Source: Flexivirga endophytica (lineage in GTDB: Bacteria; Actinomycetota; Actinomycetes; Actinomycetales; Dermatophilaceae). Taken from it: a DNA stretch of 64,000 bases. Position 1 is the first letter of the stretch. Each line of letters opens with the position of its first letter. Both the position numbers and the translations under genes were made by a program. Below the pieces are notes generated by a model, which saw nothing but the letters and a program-made list of their open reading frames with translations, made no database searches and was not told the DNA's origin. Below, piece after piece: positions 34,890 through 43,230 of this stretch. The stretch spans positions 806,001 through 870,000 of the forward strand of contig NZ_BMHI01000001.1 of assembly GCF_014640635.1 (NCBI RefSeq), in the 5' to 3' direction.

Positions 34890-36386
34890 GTGGACACCTC
34901 ACCCGACGAAGCACCGCGGCGGCCGGAGCTGCCGGGGTATGACGTGCTCGACCTGCTCGGCCGAGGGGCGACGGGCGCGGTGTGGGCGGTGCGGGATGCC
35001 GACGGAGTACGCCTGGCGGCAAAGGTTTTCGACGCCGATGCCGACCAGCTCGACTACGAGCTGACAGTGCTGGAGTCGCTGCGACACGATCACGTGGTGC
35101 GGTTGCAGGACGTCGTCGTCGATCTCGCGAACGATCCGCCCGGCACCGCGATGGTGATGGAGCTCGCCGAGGGCGGGTCACTGACCGACACCCTGCACCG
35201 TCGAGGGGTGTTGACACCCGGCGAGCTGGTGACGGTGCTGTGCCCGATCGCTCGAGCGCTGCACGACCTGCACAGTCTCGGGCTGGTGCACGGCGACCTG
35301 AGCCCCGGGAACGTGCTGCTGACCGGCGACGGCAAGCCGTTGATCGCCGACCTCGGTATGTCGCGACTGGCCGGCCACGCGGGCGACGAGGTCTGGGCGA
35401 CCGAGTCCTGGGCGGCGCCGGAGGTGCTCGCCGGGAACAGTCCGGTGCCGGCCTCCGACGTCTACTCGCTCGGCGCGATCGCCTGGCGGGCACTGACCGG
35501 TGCGGCGCCGGAGCCGGCGGCGTTGCGGCCGGACCTTGCCGAGTTGGCTCCGGAGGTGCCGGACGAGTTGCGTGATTTGGTGAATGCTGCTCTGGCACAT
35601 ACTGATTCGGCGCGGCCGTTGCCCGGCGAGTTCGCCATCGCCTTGTGGCAGTGCGCAACCCCTGAGCCCGCACCGGTGCAAGGTTCGCCTGCCCGCCGCG
35701 CAGCAGTCGCTGCTCCGCCGAGCGACGAGGCGGACGCGCTCACCCGCCGCATCCGTGCCCAAGCGGCCGCCGACGGACAACTGCGACGAGCGCAGCCCGT
35801 CGAGGCTGGTCGACGGGTGTCGACGAAGGCTCGCTGGCTGCTTGTCGCAGCCGGAGCCGTTGGTGTGGTCCTCGCTCTCGCAGTCACCGGACTCGGCTCC
35901 GGAGGCTCCACGACACCGGCGCGGGCGGCAGCACCCGAGCACAGCACATCGCACAGGGCGCGTCCGTCGTCGTCCTCGGCTCCCTCTCCCGCGAAGGCAC
36001 TCGTCGCTCGCCCGGTGCACGTCGTGCAGGGTCTCGCGTCGGCACGCGCCGCCGCCTGGACCGCGGGGGACCGGGACCGGCTTCGCGCGGCCGAGATCGC
36101 CGGGTCTCCGGCATACCGACGGGACAGCGCGGACCTGCACACCGCGGCGACCCAACGGGTGCGCTACGACGGGCTGAAGTTCGTCGTCCGATCCGCGAAG
36201 GTGCGCAAGGGGAGCGGCGACATCGTGCACGTCACCGCCCGGATCGATCGATCCGCCTATGACGTGGTCTCCGGCACCGGTCGGCAGACCGTGCCCGCGG
36301 CCGCCGGACAACGCACGGACCTGTCGATGCGGTGGACCGAATCGGGTTGGCGCGTGGTGGATTGGGCCGAACCGTCCAACGCGTGA
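34890..36386 (+). CDS. Membrane-anchored Ser/Thr protein kinase (PknB-like)
   Basis: The protein is 498 aa. The kinase domain spans ~15-260: glycine loop LLGRGATGAVW, Lys in LAAKVF, catalytic loop VHGDLSPGNVLL (HGD in place of HRD) and DLG in place of DFG (LIADLGMSRL). A Pro/Ala-rich linker follows, then one transmembrane helix (WLLVAAGAVGVVLALAVTGL) at about 330-350 and an extracellular domain of about 140 residues without PASTA repeats. The start is uncertain; GTG 34890 begins just before the kinase domain and the upstream open frame lacks homology. No phosphatase gene lies beside it. Confidence 0.86.
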   Translation: MDTSPDEAPRRPELPGYDVLDLLGRGATGAVWAVRDADGVRLAAKVFDADADQLDYELTVLESLRHDHVVRLQDVVVDLANDPPGTAMVMELAEGGSLTDTLHRRGVLTPGELVTVLCPIARALHDLHSLGLVHGDLSPGNVLLTGDGKPLIADLGMSRLAGHAGDEVWATESWAAPEVLAGNSPVPASDVYSLGAIAWRALTGAAPEPAALRPDLAELAPEVPDELRDLVNAALAHTDSARPLPGEFAIALWQCATPEPAPVQGSPARRAAVAAPPSDEADALTRRIRAQAAADGQLRRAQPVEAGRRVSTKARWLLVAAGAVGVVLALAVTGLGSGGSTTPARAAAPEHSTSHRARPSSSSAPSPAKALVARPVHVVQGLASARAAAWTAGDRDRLRAAEIAGSPAYRRDSADLHTAATQRVRYDGLKFVVRSAKVRKGSGDIVHVTARIDRSAYDVVSGTGRQTVPAAAGQRTDLSMRWTESGWRVVDWAEPSNA

Positions 36387-36440
36387 GTGGTTCGGCATAC
36401 AGTCGAGGACGACCATCGCCGAGTCGTCAGGGAGACATAC

Positions 36441-37454
36441 ATGGAGATCGTTCGTCACGAGGTCGACAAGGACGCGGACCCGCAGGGATTGGTCTACACC
36501 TTCGGCGGTGCGGAGCCGGTGCGGACGATCCGGCCCGGCACGGTGGTGTCGACCTGGACCGCCGACTGCTACGGCGGGCGGGTGCGCAGCGTCGGCGACA
36601 TGGCGACGCAGGTCATGGACACCCGGTTCATCAACCCGCAGACCGGCCCCTTCCACATCGAGGGCGCGGAGCCGGGCGACACGATCGCAGTGCACTTCTG
36701 CTCGATCACCCCGAGTGTCGACTGGGGCGTGTCCACCACGATCCCGCTCTTCGGCGCGCTCACCACCACGCCATACACGGCGATGCTGCACGAGCCGCTC
36801 GCGGAGCGCACCTGGATCTACGACCTGGACGTCACCGAGCGGTTGGTGCGTTATCACGCTCTGGACTCCGACCTGTCGATCGATCTGCCGATGGACCCGA
36901 TGCACGGCACCGTCGGCGTCGCGCCACCGCTGGGTGAGGTGCGGTCGGCGCTTACTCCGGGATCCTGGGGCGGCAACATGGACACGCCCGAGATGCGTGC
37001 TGGCACAACGTGTTACCTGGGTGTCAACGTGCCGGGAGCGTTGCTCAGCCTCGGTGACGGTCACGCCAGGCAGGGCGAGGGGGAGACGTGCGGAGTCGCC
37101 GTCGAGACCGCGATGGACACGACCTTCGCGGTCGAGCTCATCAAGGGCGCGCCGACCCCGTGGCCACGCCTGGAGGACGACACGCACATCATGGCGACCG
37201 GTTCGGCACGTCCGCTGGAGGACGCCTTCCGGATCAGCCACGCCGATCTCGTGCAGTGGATCTCCGGTGGTCTCGGGATCTCGTCGCTGGACGCCTACCA
37301 GTTGGTGTCACAGACCGCACTCACACCGGTGGCGAACGTGTGTGACGCCAACTACACGGTCGTCGGCAAGGTCGCCAAGGCACACCTGCCCGGGTTCAGC
37401 GCGTATGACGGAGTGCACGAGCGACTCCGCGCCATGGCGGCCTCGATCGGCTGA
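36441..37454 (+). CDS. Acetamidase/formamidase family protein
   Basis: The protein is 337 aa. GTVVSTWTADCYGG, INPQTGPFHIEGAEPGDTIAVHF and HARQGEGETCGVAVETAM (FmdA/AmdA family metal and substrate regions) identify it. The enzymes hydrolyse formamide or acetamide to the acid and ammonia; related proteins act on other amides. A clear AGGGAGA ribosome-binding site six bases before ATG 36441 fixes the start. No amide transporter is near. It lies 12 bases short of a convergent gene. Confidence 0.88.
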   Translation: MEIVRHEVDKDADPQGLVYTFGGAEPVRTIRPGTVVSTWTADCYGGRVRSVGDMATQVMDTRFINPQTGPFHIEGAEPGDTIAVHFCSITPSVDWGVSTTIPLFGALTTTPYTAMLHEPLAERTWIYDLDVTERLVRYHALDSDLSIDLPMDPMHGTVGVAPPLGEVRSALTPGSWGGNMDTPEMRAGTTCYLGVNVPGALLSLGDGHARQGEGETCGVAVETAMDTTFAVELIKGAPTPWPRLEDDTHIMATGSARPLEDAFRISHADLVQWISGGLGISSLDAYQLVSQTALTPVANVCDANYTVVGKVAKAHLPGFSAYDGVHERLRAMAASIG

Positions 37455-37465
37455 CCGACCCCGGC

Positions 37466-38365
37466 TCAGGACCTGCCGGCGACGTAACTCATGACGGCGT
37501 CGATGTCGGTGTGGGTCCACTCGAAACCGCTGTGTTGCAAGACCGTTGGCGCCATACGGGTGCTCGCGAGGGTGTCACCGGCAAGCTCGCCGAGGACCAG
37601 TCGCAGAGCCGGTGAGGGCGCGGGTAGGAACGCCGGCCGGTGCAGCACCCGGCCCAGCGCGCGCATGGCGTCCTTCTGACGCACCGCCTCAGCAGACGGC
37701 ACCGCGAGGTTGACCGGGCCGACGAGCTCCGGATGATCGATCAGGTGGATCAGCGCGCGCACCTCGTCGGTGAGCGAGATCCAGGACCACCACTGCCGCC
37801 CGTTGCCGAGCGGTCCGGCGAGGCCCAGTTTGGCGAGCGGCAGCACCCGATCCATCAGCCCACCCTTCGGCGAGAACACCAGCCCTGTCCGCGCGAGCGC
37901 GACGGGGCAGCCGGCTGCACTCGCCGGCGCGGTCGCGGACTCCCAGGCGGCTACGAGGTCCACGAGGAAACCGGCGCCCGGGGTCGACTCCTCGTCCACC
38001 GTCTCCTCGCCACGGTCGCCGTAGAAGCCCATCGCCGAGCCGTTGACCAGCCGGACGGGCGCGGTGTTCCGGACCAGGGCAGCAACGATCGTGGCGGTGC
38101 TGTCCACCCGCGAATCGACCAGCTGCTTTTTGTATGCCGCCGTCCATCGCTTGTCGCCGATGCCCGCACCCGCGAGGTTGACGACGGTCGAAACACCTTG
38201 CAGTTCAGCAGGGTCCAGCTCACGACGGGACGGGTCCCAGCCGACTTCGTCCGCCGCGCGAGCGTGGCGCCGAACCAGACGTACGACCTCGTCCCCGCGC
38301 TGGGTCAGCGCCTCGGAGAGAGCGGTGCCGATGAGTCCTGACGACCCGGCGATGGCGATGCGCAT
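37466..38365 (-). CDS. TIGR01777-family NAD-dependent epimerase (YfcH-like)
   Basis: The protein is 299 aa. The Rossmann motif is IAIAGSSGLIGTALSEAL. VVNLAGAGIGDKRWTAAYKKQLVDSRVDST, FYGDRGEETVDEES and WSWISLTDEVRALIHL, plus the C-terminal DUF1731 piece (LVLGELAGDTLASTRMAPTVLQHSGF), define the family. An SDR-type fold is certain; the substrate is not known for any close member. AGGAG lies 6-7 bases before the ATG. Next to it on the same strand is a spermidine-synthase-like gene. Confidence 0.88.
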   Translation of the reverse strand: MRIAIAGSSGLIGTALSEALTQRGDEVVRLVRRHARAADEVGWDPSRRELDPAELQGVSTVVNLAGAGIGDKRWTAAYKKQLVDSRVDSTATIVAALVRNTAPVRLVNGSAMGFYGDRGEETVDEESTPGAGFLVDLVAAWESATAPASAAGCPVALARTGLVFSPKGGLMDRVLPLAKLGLAGPLGNGRQWWSWISLTDEVRALIHLIDHPELVGPVNLAVPSAEAVRQKDAMRALGRVLHRPAFLPAPSPALRLVLGELAGDTLASTRMAPTVLQHSGFEWTHTDIDAVMSYVAGRS

Positions 38366-38410
38366 GAGCGGCTCCTGACGATGTGCGGCAAGCTTGTCCT
38401 CCCCATCGAA

Positions 38411-39136
38411 CTACAGTGACGAAGCGTTCGCGACGGTGGTCGACTGCCCGACATACAGGAAATACTGTTCCGCGCGCTCACCCAGGCGGACGTCGATGGC
38501 GCGCTCCTCGGCGCTGTGGAAGGTGGCAGCCATCGCGGCATGCAGGTCGGCCGATGCGCTCGCGGACCACACGACCACTACTCCGTCGGGCACCAGCACG
38601 TCGCGCAGCCGCCGCAGGAACGGCGCGCGATAGATCGGCGCGTTCTCGTCATACACCAAGTAGCCCGGGCCGTTGTCGACGTCGAGCAGGACGAGGTCGT
38701 ATGACGCCGCCGGCACGTCCCGGATCGCGTCGGCGATGTCGGCGTGGGCGATCCGCAGCCTGTCGTCGCTCAGCATGCCGTGGTCGGGCACGATCCCGTC
38801 GCAGGTCCAGTCGATGAGCGCTTCCTCGATCTCGGCGACGTCGACCAGCTGCACCCGAGGATCGGCCAGCAGAGCGCGTGCGGTGAAGCCGAGGCCGAGT
38901 CCGCCGACCAGCACTCGCCGCGGCTCGGTGGCCAGAGCGAGCGCCTCCGTGGCCAGCGCCCATTCCGTGTCGGTATGTCGGTCGTCCATCACAAACACAC
39001 CGTTGACACGAAGCTCCAGGATCGCGTCGTCGACAGCCGCCGGCCGGCGACGCAGCACCACCTCGCCACGTGTCGTCACCGCTCGGCGGACCTCGGCGAC
39101 CGTGCCGATCTCGTAGTTCACGGGCGTGTTGTGCAT
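38411..39136 (-). CDS. Spermidine synthase-like (aminopropyltransferase-fold) protein
   Basis: The protein is 241 aa. RRVLVGGLGLGFTARALL is the S-adenosyl donor motif, VQLVDVAEIEEALIDW the acidic loop, and YDLVLLDVDNGPGYLVYDENAPIY the catalytic region. It lacks the typical N-terminal beta domain length and the GGGD motif, so true spermidine synthesis is uncertain; actinobacteria often carry such SpeE-like proteins of unknown substrate. GGAGAAG lies about eight bases before ATG 39136; a start at 39163 is less likely. Confidence 0.75.
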   Translation of the reverse strand: MHNTPVNYEIGTVAEVRRAVTTRGEVVLRRRPAAVDDAILELRVNGVFVMDDRHTDTEWALATEALALATEPRRVLVGGLGLGFTARALLADPRVQLVDVAEIEEALIDWTCDGIVPDHGMLSDDRLRIAHADIADAIRDVPAASYDLVLLDVDNGPGYLVYDENAPIYRAPFLRRLRDVLVPDGVVVVWSASASADLHAAMAATFHSAEERAIDVRLGERAEQYFLYVGQSTTVANASSL

Positions 39137-39187
39137 CGGACAACTTCTCCGGGTTCGGGGCATGGCCAGGCTACCGACATACGAGAC

Positions 39188-39252
39188 GACCCGAGTGGCC
39201 GCTCGCCGGCACGTGGACCACGTCCACCCGCTGGCGAGTGACCGCTCGGGTC
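39188..39252. terminator. Imperfect hairpin upstream of the spermidine-synthase-like gene
   Basis: GACCCGAGTGGCCGCTCGCC (39188-39207) pairs with 39233-39252 with a few mismatches, around an inner GTGGAC/GTCCAC stem. It lies downstream of sucB on the minus strand and so may end that operon. Confidence 0.6.
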
Positions 39253-39270
39253 AGTTGTCGTGACGAGATG

Positions 39271-39460
39271 TCAGACCTCGAACCTGCCTGTCGGTCTTCC
39301 TCGCACTCCAGTACGGCCGGATGCTCGCGAGCTCGCCTCCAACCTCCGTTGCGTGCTCGTCAGACCTCGAACCTGCCTGTCGGTCTTCCTCGCACTCCAC
39401 TACGGCCGGATGCTCGCGAGCTCGCCTCCAACCTCCGTTGCGTGCTCGTCAGACCTCGAA
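39271..39460. repeat. 89-bp tandem repeat including the 3' end of sucB
   Basis: Copy 1 is 39271-39359 and copy 2 39360-39448, with one visible difference (G/C in CTCCAgTACGG). A third start, TCAGACCTCGAA, is 39449-39460, which is the stop codon and last codons of sucB read on the minus strand. The repeat unit therefore began as the sucB tail plus its downstream 80 bases and was duplicated in tandem. This accounts for most of the 312-base gene-free gap after sucB. Confidence 0.9.
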
Positions 39461-41257
39461 AGCGCCCTCCTCGAGGCGGTCCTTCATCGCCACCAGGAAC
39501 CGCGCGGCGTCTGCGCCGTCGACGATCCGGTGGTCGTAGGACAGCGCGAGATAGACCATTGAACGGATCGCGATCGTCTCGCCGCCGTCGGCGTCGGTCA
39601 CAACGACCGGCCGCTTCACGACCGTGCCGGTGCCGAGGATGCCGACCTGCGGCTGGTTGATGATCGGAGTGTCGAAGAGCGCACCACGGCTGCCGGTGTT
39701 GGTCAGCGTGAACGTGCCGCCGCCCAACTCGTCCGGCTTGACCTTGTTGGTCCGGGTCCGCTCCGCCAGATCGGCGATCTTGCGCGACAGGCCGGCGATG
39801 TTCAGGTCGCCCGCGTCACGGATGACCGGCACCATCAGGCCACGATCGGTGTCGACCGCGATGCCGAGGTTCTCCTGCGGGTGGTAGACGATCGAGTCAC
39901 CCTCGACGCTGGCGTTGACCTGCGGGTAAGCCTTCAGCGCATCCACCGCGGCGAGCGCGAAGAACGGCATGAAGCTGAGCTTGACGCCCTCGCGCTGCTC
40001 GAAGGCCGCCTTGTTGCGGGCACGCAGTCGCGCGACCTTGGTGACGTCCACCTCGACGACCGTCGTCAGCTGCGCCGAGACCTGCAGCGACTCGACCATG
40101 CGCGTTGCGATCAGCTTGCGCATGCGGGTCATCTTCTCGGTGGTGCCGCGCTTCGCGGAGACCTCCGGGACCGCGGCGGGCTTCGCCGACGCGGCAGCCG
40201 GAGCCGCGGGCGCTGCCGGTGCCGCTGCGGGCTCCGGCTCAGCCGGCTTGGCAGCGTCGAGCACGTCCTGCTTACGGATGCGGCCACCGACTCCGGTGCC
40301 CTTGACGTCGGCCAGGTCGACGCCGTTCTCCGCGGCGAGCTTGCGCACCAGCGGGGTGACGTATGACGACGGCTCGCGGTCGCCCGAGTCACTCGAAGCG
40401 GCCGGCGCGGGTGCCGCAGCAGGTGCGGGTGCCTCGGCCGGTGCAGGCGCCGCAGCGGGCGCGGGAGCTGCTGCAGGAGCGGGCGCAGCCGCCGGAGCCG
40501 GAGCCTCCTGCTTGGCGGGCTCGGGCTGTGCCGGGGTTTCTTCCTTGGCCGGCTCTGCTGGCTGCTCGGCGGGCTGCTCAGTTGCGGGTGCCGAGCCACC
40601 GGATGCTTCGCCGCCGATGACGGCCAGGTCGGCGCCGACCGGGACGGTCTCGTCCTCCTGCACCAGGATCTTGCTCAGCTTGCCGGCGACCGGGGAAGGC
40701 ACCTCGGTGTCGACCTTGTCGGTGGAGACCTCGAGCAGCGGCTCGTCGACCTCGACGTCGTCGCCCTCGGCCTTCAGCCAGCGCGTGATGGTGCCCTCCG
40801 TCACCGACTCACCGAGAGCCGGCATGGTGATCTTCTCGCCACCGCTCACCTCGCCACCGGAGGATGCCGGAGCGGCTGCCTGCGCAGGCTCGCTCTTCGG
40901 CTCCTCTGGTTTCGACTCCTCGGCCTTCGGCTCCTGGGCAACAGGGGCCTCCGCGGCAGGCTGCTCGGCGGCTGCTGCGGACTCGCCGCCGGAGCCCGAG
41001 TCGTTCGCCGGTGCGGCGGCGCCGTCACCGATCACCGCGAGGTCGGCACCCACGGGGACGGTCTCGTCCTCCTCGACAAGCACCTCCTGCAGGGTGCCGG
41101 CGACGGGGGAGGGGATCTCGGTGTCGACCTTGTCGGTCGAGACCTCGAGCAGCGGCTCGTCGACCGCGACCTCCTCGCCGACCTGCTTGAGCCATCGAGT
41201 CACGGTGCCCTCTGTCACCGACTCGCCGAGTGCGGGCATTGTCACGCGTTCAGACAT
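39449..41257 (-). CDS. sucB: 2-oxoglutarate dehydrogenase E2 (dihydrolipoamide acyltransferase)
   Basis: The protein is 602 aa. Two lipoyl domains (~1-75 and ~140-215) each carry a TDKVDTE-type lipoylation site. A peripheral-subunit-binding domain is at about 310-350 ([37 protein letters not shown]). Long Ala/Pro/Glu linkers separate the domains, notably an [10 protein letters not shown] stretch. The catalytic domain ends in [16 protein letters not shown], with the His and Asp of HxxxDG. Actinobacterial SucB with two lipoyl domains also serves pyruvate dehydrogenase. ATG 41257 begins [14 protein letters not shown]; the lpd gene lies upstream of it on the same strand. Confidence 0.95.
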   Translation of the reverse strand: MSERVTMPALGESVTEGTVTRWLKQVGEEVAVDEPLLEVSTDKVDTEIPSPVAGTLQEVLVEEDETVPVGADLAVIGDGAAAPANDSGSGGESAAAAEQPAAEAPVAQEPKAEESKPEEPKSEPAQAAAPASSGGEVSGGEKITMPALGESVTEGTITRWLKAEGDDVEVDEPLLEVSTDKVDTEVPSPVAGKLSKILVQEDETVPVGADLAVIGGEASGGSAPATEQPAEQPAEPAKEETPAQPEPAKQEAPAPAAAPAPAAAPAPAAAPAPAEAPAPAAAPAPAASSDSGDREPSSYVTPLVRKLAAENGVDLADVKGTGVGGRIRKQDVLDAAKPAEPEPAAAPAAPAAPAAASAKPAAVPEVSAKRGTTEKMTRMRKLIATRMVESLQVSAQLTTVVEVDVTKVARLRARNKAAFEQREGVKLSFMPFFALAAVDALKAYPQVNASVEGDSIVYHPQENLGIAVDTDRGLMVPVIRDAGDLNIAGLSRKIADLAERTRTNKVKPDELGGGTFTLTNTGSRGALFDTPIINQPQVGILGTGTVVKRPVVVTDADGGETIAIRSMVYLALSYDHRIVDGADAARFLVAMKDRLEEGAFEV

Positions 41258-41392
41258 GAACTCAAGTCTCCTTGATCTTGGGGCTGATGTGCAGTGAGGC
41301 CCATTCTGCGTCGGCGTTGCGAGTCGCAAACTCCATGCAACGCCGACCCATCCCAGGCCTCCTGAGCTTGTTCAGAATTAACTTCAGTTATC

Positions 41393-42775
41393 TCACGCAT
41401 GAGCGTGCAAAGGCTTCCCGGCGAGGGCGAGGTGCGCTTCGCCGAGTGCTTCGTTCTGGGTGGGGTGGGCGTGGATCAGTGATGCGACGTCGTCGGGCAG
41501 TGCTTCCCAGCCGACGATGAGTTGCGCTTCACCGACCTGCTCGCCCATCCGTGCTCCGATCATGTGGACACCGACGACCGTGCCGGTGTGGCCTGCGCGA
41601 ACCACCTTCACGAAGCCCTGAGTCTGCAGGATCTGGCTCTTGCCGTTGCCGCCGAGGTTGTAGTCGTACGTGGTGGTCGAGTCGCCGTGCTTCTCACGTG
41701 CGGCGGCCTCGGTCAGCCCGACCGACGCGATCTCCGGATCGCAATAGGTGACGCGCGGTATGCCGGACTCCTCGATCGGGGTGGGCTCCTTCCCGGCGAT
41801 GTCCTCCGCGACGAAGATCCCCTGCGCGAAGCCGCGGTGGGCCAGCTGCAGGCCGGGCACGATGTCGCCGACGGCATACACGCCGGGCACGCCGGTGCGG
41901 CAGCGTTCGTCGGTGATCACGAAGCCGCGGTCGATCGTCACACCGGCTTCGGCATACCCGAGGTCGTCGGTGACCGGCCCGCGGCCGACCGCGACCAGCA
42001 GCAGGTCGGCGGTGAGCGTGTCGCCGGACTCCAGTGTGACGGTCACTTCGTCGCCCTCTTGCGACGCCGAGGCGAGCTTGGCGCCGGTGAGCGCCTTGAT
42101 CTTGCGCTTCTTGAAGGCCCGCTCGAGTTGCTTGGAGATGGCCTCGTCCTCAGCGGCTACGAGCCGCGGAAGGGCTTCGACGATCGTGACCTCGGAGCCG
42201 AACGACGAGAAGACAGAAGCGAATTCGACGCCGATGACACCGCCGCCGAGCACGATGACGCGGGACGGGACCTCCTCGAGGGTGAGCGCCTGGTCACTGG
42301 TGACGATCCGGCCGCCGATCTCGACACCGGGCAACGTCTTGGCGTAGGAACCCGTCGCGAGCACGACGTTCTTACCGGTCAACACCCGGTCGTCGACGGT
42401 GACCGTGCTCGGCGAACTCAGCCGTCCGGTGCCTTCGACGAAGGTGATGTCGTGCGACTTCACCAGTCCCTGCAGACCTTTGTAGAGCCGACCGATCACG
42501 CCGTCCTTGTAGCGGTGCACCCCGCTCATGTCGACCGACTCGAAGGTCGTCTTGACACCGAACTTCGCGCCGTCGCGGGCGCTGTCGGCCACCTCCGCGG
42601 CGTGCAGCAGTGCCTTGGTCGGGATGCATCCGCGGTGCAGGCAGGTGCCGCCCACCTTGTCCTTCTCGACCAGGGCGACCCGCAGGCCGAGCTCAGCGGC
42701 TCGGAAAGCGCACGCGTATCCGCCGCTTCCGCCACCGAGGATCACCAGGTCAAAGTTGTCGGCCGGTGCCGTCAT
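41393..42775 (-). CDS. lpdA: Dihydrolipoamide dehydrogenase (E3)
   Basis: The protein is 460 aa. DLVILGGGSGGYACAFRAAELG is the FAD motif, GGTCLHRGCIPTKALL the redox-active disulphide (CxxxxC), VIVLGGGVIGVEFASVFSSFG the NAD motif, and HAHPTQNEALGEA the C-terminal His-Glu pair. It reoxidises dihydrolipoyl groups of the 2-oxoacid dehydrogenases and glycine cleavage. The start 42775 is preceded by AAGGGAG. It lies upstream of sucB in the usual actinobacterial pepA-lpd-sucB order. Confidence 0.96.
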   Translation of the reverse strand: MTAPADNFDLVILGGGSGGYACAFRAAELGLRVALVEKDKVGGTCLHRGCIPTKALLHAAEVADSARDGAKFGVKTTFESVDMSGVHRYKDGVIGRLYKGLQGLVKSHDITFVEGTGRLSSPSTVTVDDRVLTGKNVVLATGSYAKTLPGVEIGGRIVTSDQALTLEEVPSRVIVLGGGVIGVEFASVFSSFGSEVTIVEALPRLVAAEDEAISKQLERAFKKRKIKALTGAKLASASQEGDEVTVTLESGDTLTADLLLVAVGRGPVTDDLGYAEAGVTIDRGFVITDERCRTGVPGVYAVGDIVPGLQLAHRGFAQGIFVAEDIAGKEPTPIEESGIPRVTYCDPEIASVGLTEAAAREKHGDSTTTYDYNLGGNGKSQILQTQGFVKVVRAGHTGTVVGVHMIGARMGEQVGEAQLIVGWEALPDDVASLIHAHPTQNEALGEAHLALAGKPLHAHA

Positions 42776-42982
42776 ACTCGGAACGCTCCCTTGCGTCTCG
42801 CCGCTGCATGAATGTCGGTGACACCCAGGCGGACGCGAAGGTGCCATCGCCATCTTGGCACTTGCCCGGTCGTCGCGTGCCATCGGTATGACGACCGCGC
42901 CGCGCCGGACTGAATATGTGGTGGCGGGCAGGTGGCACGCATGCGACAGTGAGGGCACCCGCAAGTGCAAGGAGGCCCCATC

Positions 42983-43162
42983 ATGACCGACACGCACGGA
43001 CCCAGTGACGAGATGAAGCGCAAGTTCCGCGAGGCACTGGACAAGAAGCATTCACACGGCGGCACCGACGTCTCCGACAAGTCGGCGCACACCAAGGTTC
43101 ACGGCGCGCACGACGCCGAGACCAGCGCCACCCAGCAGATGTTCCGGCGCAAGTCCGGGTGA
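42983..43162 (+). CDS. DUF5302-like small protein
   Basis: The protein is only 59 aa, hydrophilic and without a signal. The pattern PSDEMKRKFREALDKKHSH and C-terminal QQMFRRKSG is that of the actinobacterial DUF5302 family, of unknown function. AAGGAGG lies seven bases before the ATG. It is on the opposite strand to its neighbours lpd and pepA, and is followed 20 bases later by a perfect terminator stem. Confidence 0.85.
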   Translation: MTDTHGPSDEMKRKFREALDKKHSHGGTDVSDKSAHTKVHGAHDAETSATQQMFRRKSG

Positions 43163-43181
43163 TCGGATCCGCTTACGTCAC

Positions 43182-43218
43182 AACGGAACCCCACACCGCA
43201 TCGGTGTGGGGTTCCGTT
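43182..43218. terminator. Perfect bidirectional terminator stem
   Basis: 43182-43198 pairs perfectly with 43202-43218 (17 bp, CAT loop), between the small DUF5302-like gene and the convergent end of pepA. The GC-rich stem is followed by GTTCC only. Confidence 0.9.
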
Positions 43219-43230
43219 GTTCCGGAGTCG

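Noticed and set aside
33852-35673. Extension of the MBL-fold gene upstream and of the kinase frame to 34473
   Set aside because: The extensions lie antisense to each other's real genes and lack any homology; starts 34794 and 34890 begin the conserved domains.
39271-39460. CRISPR-like array
   Set aside because: The repeats are 89 bp, directly abutting and without unique spacers. The same applies to the 116-bp repeat at 6261 and the short repeats at 24570.
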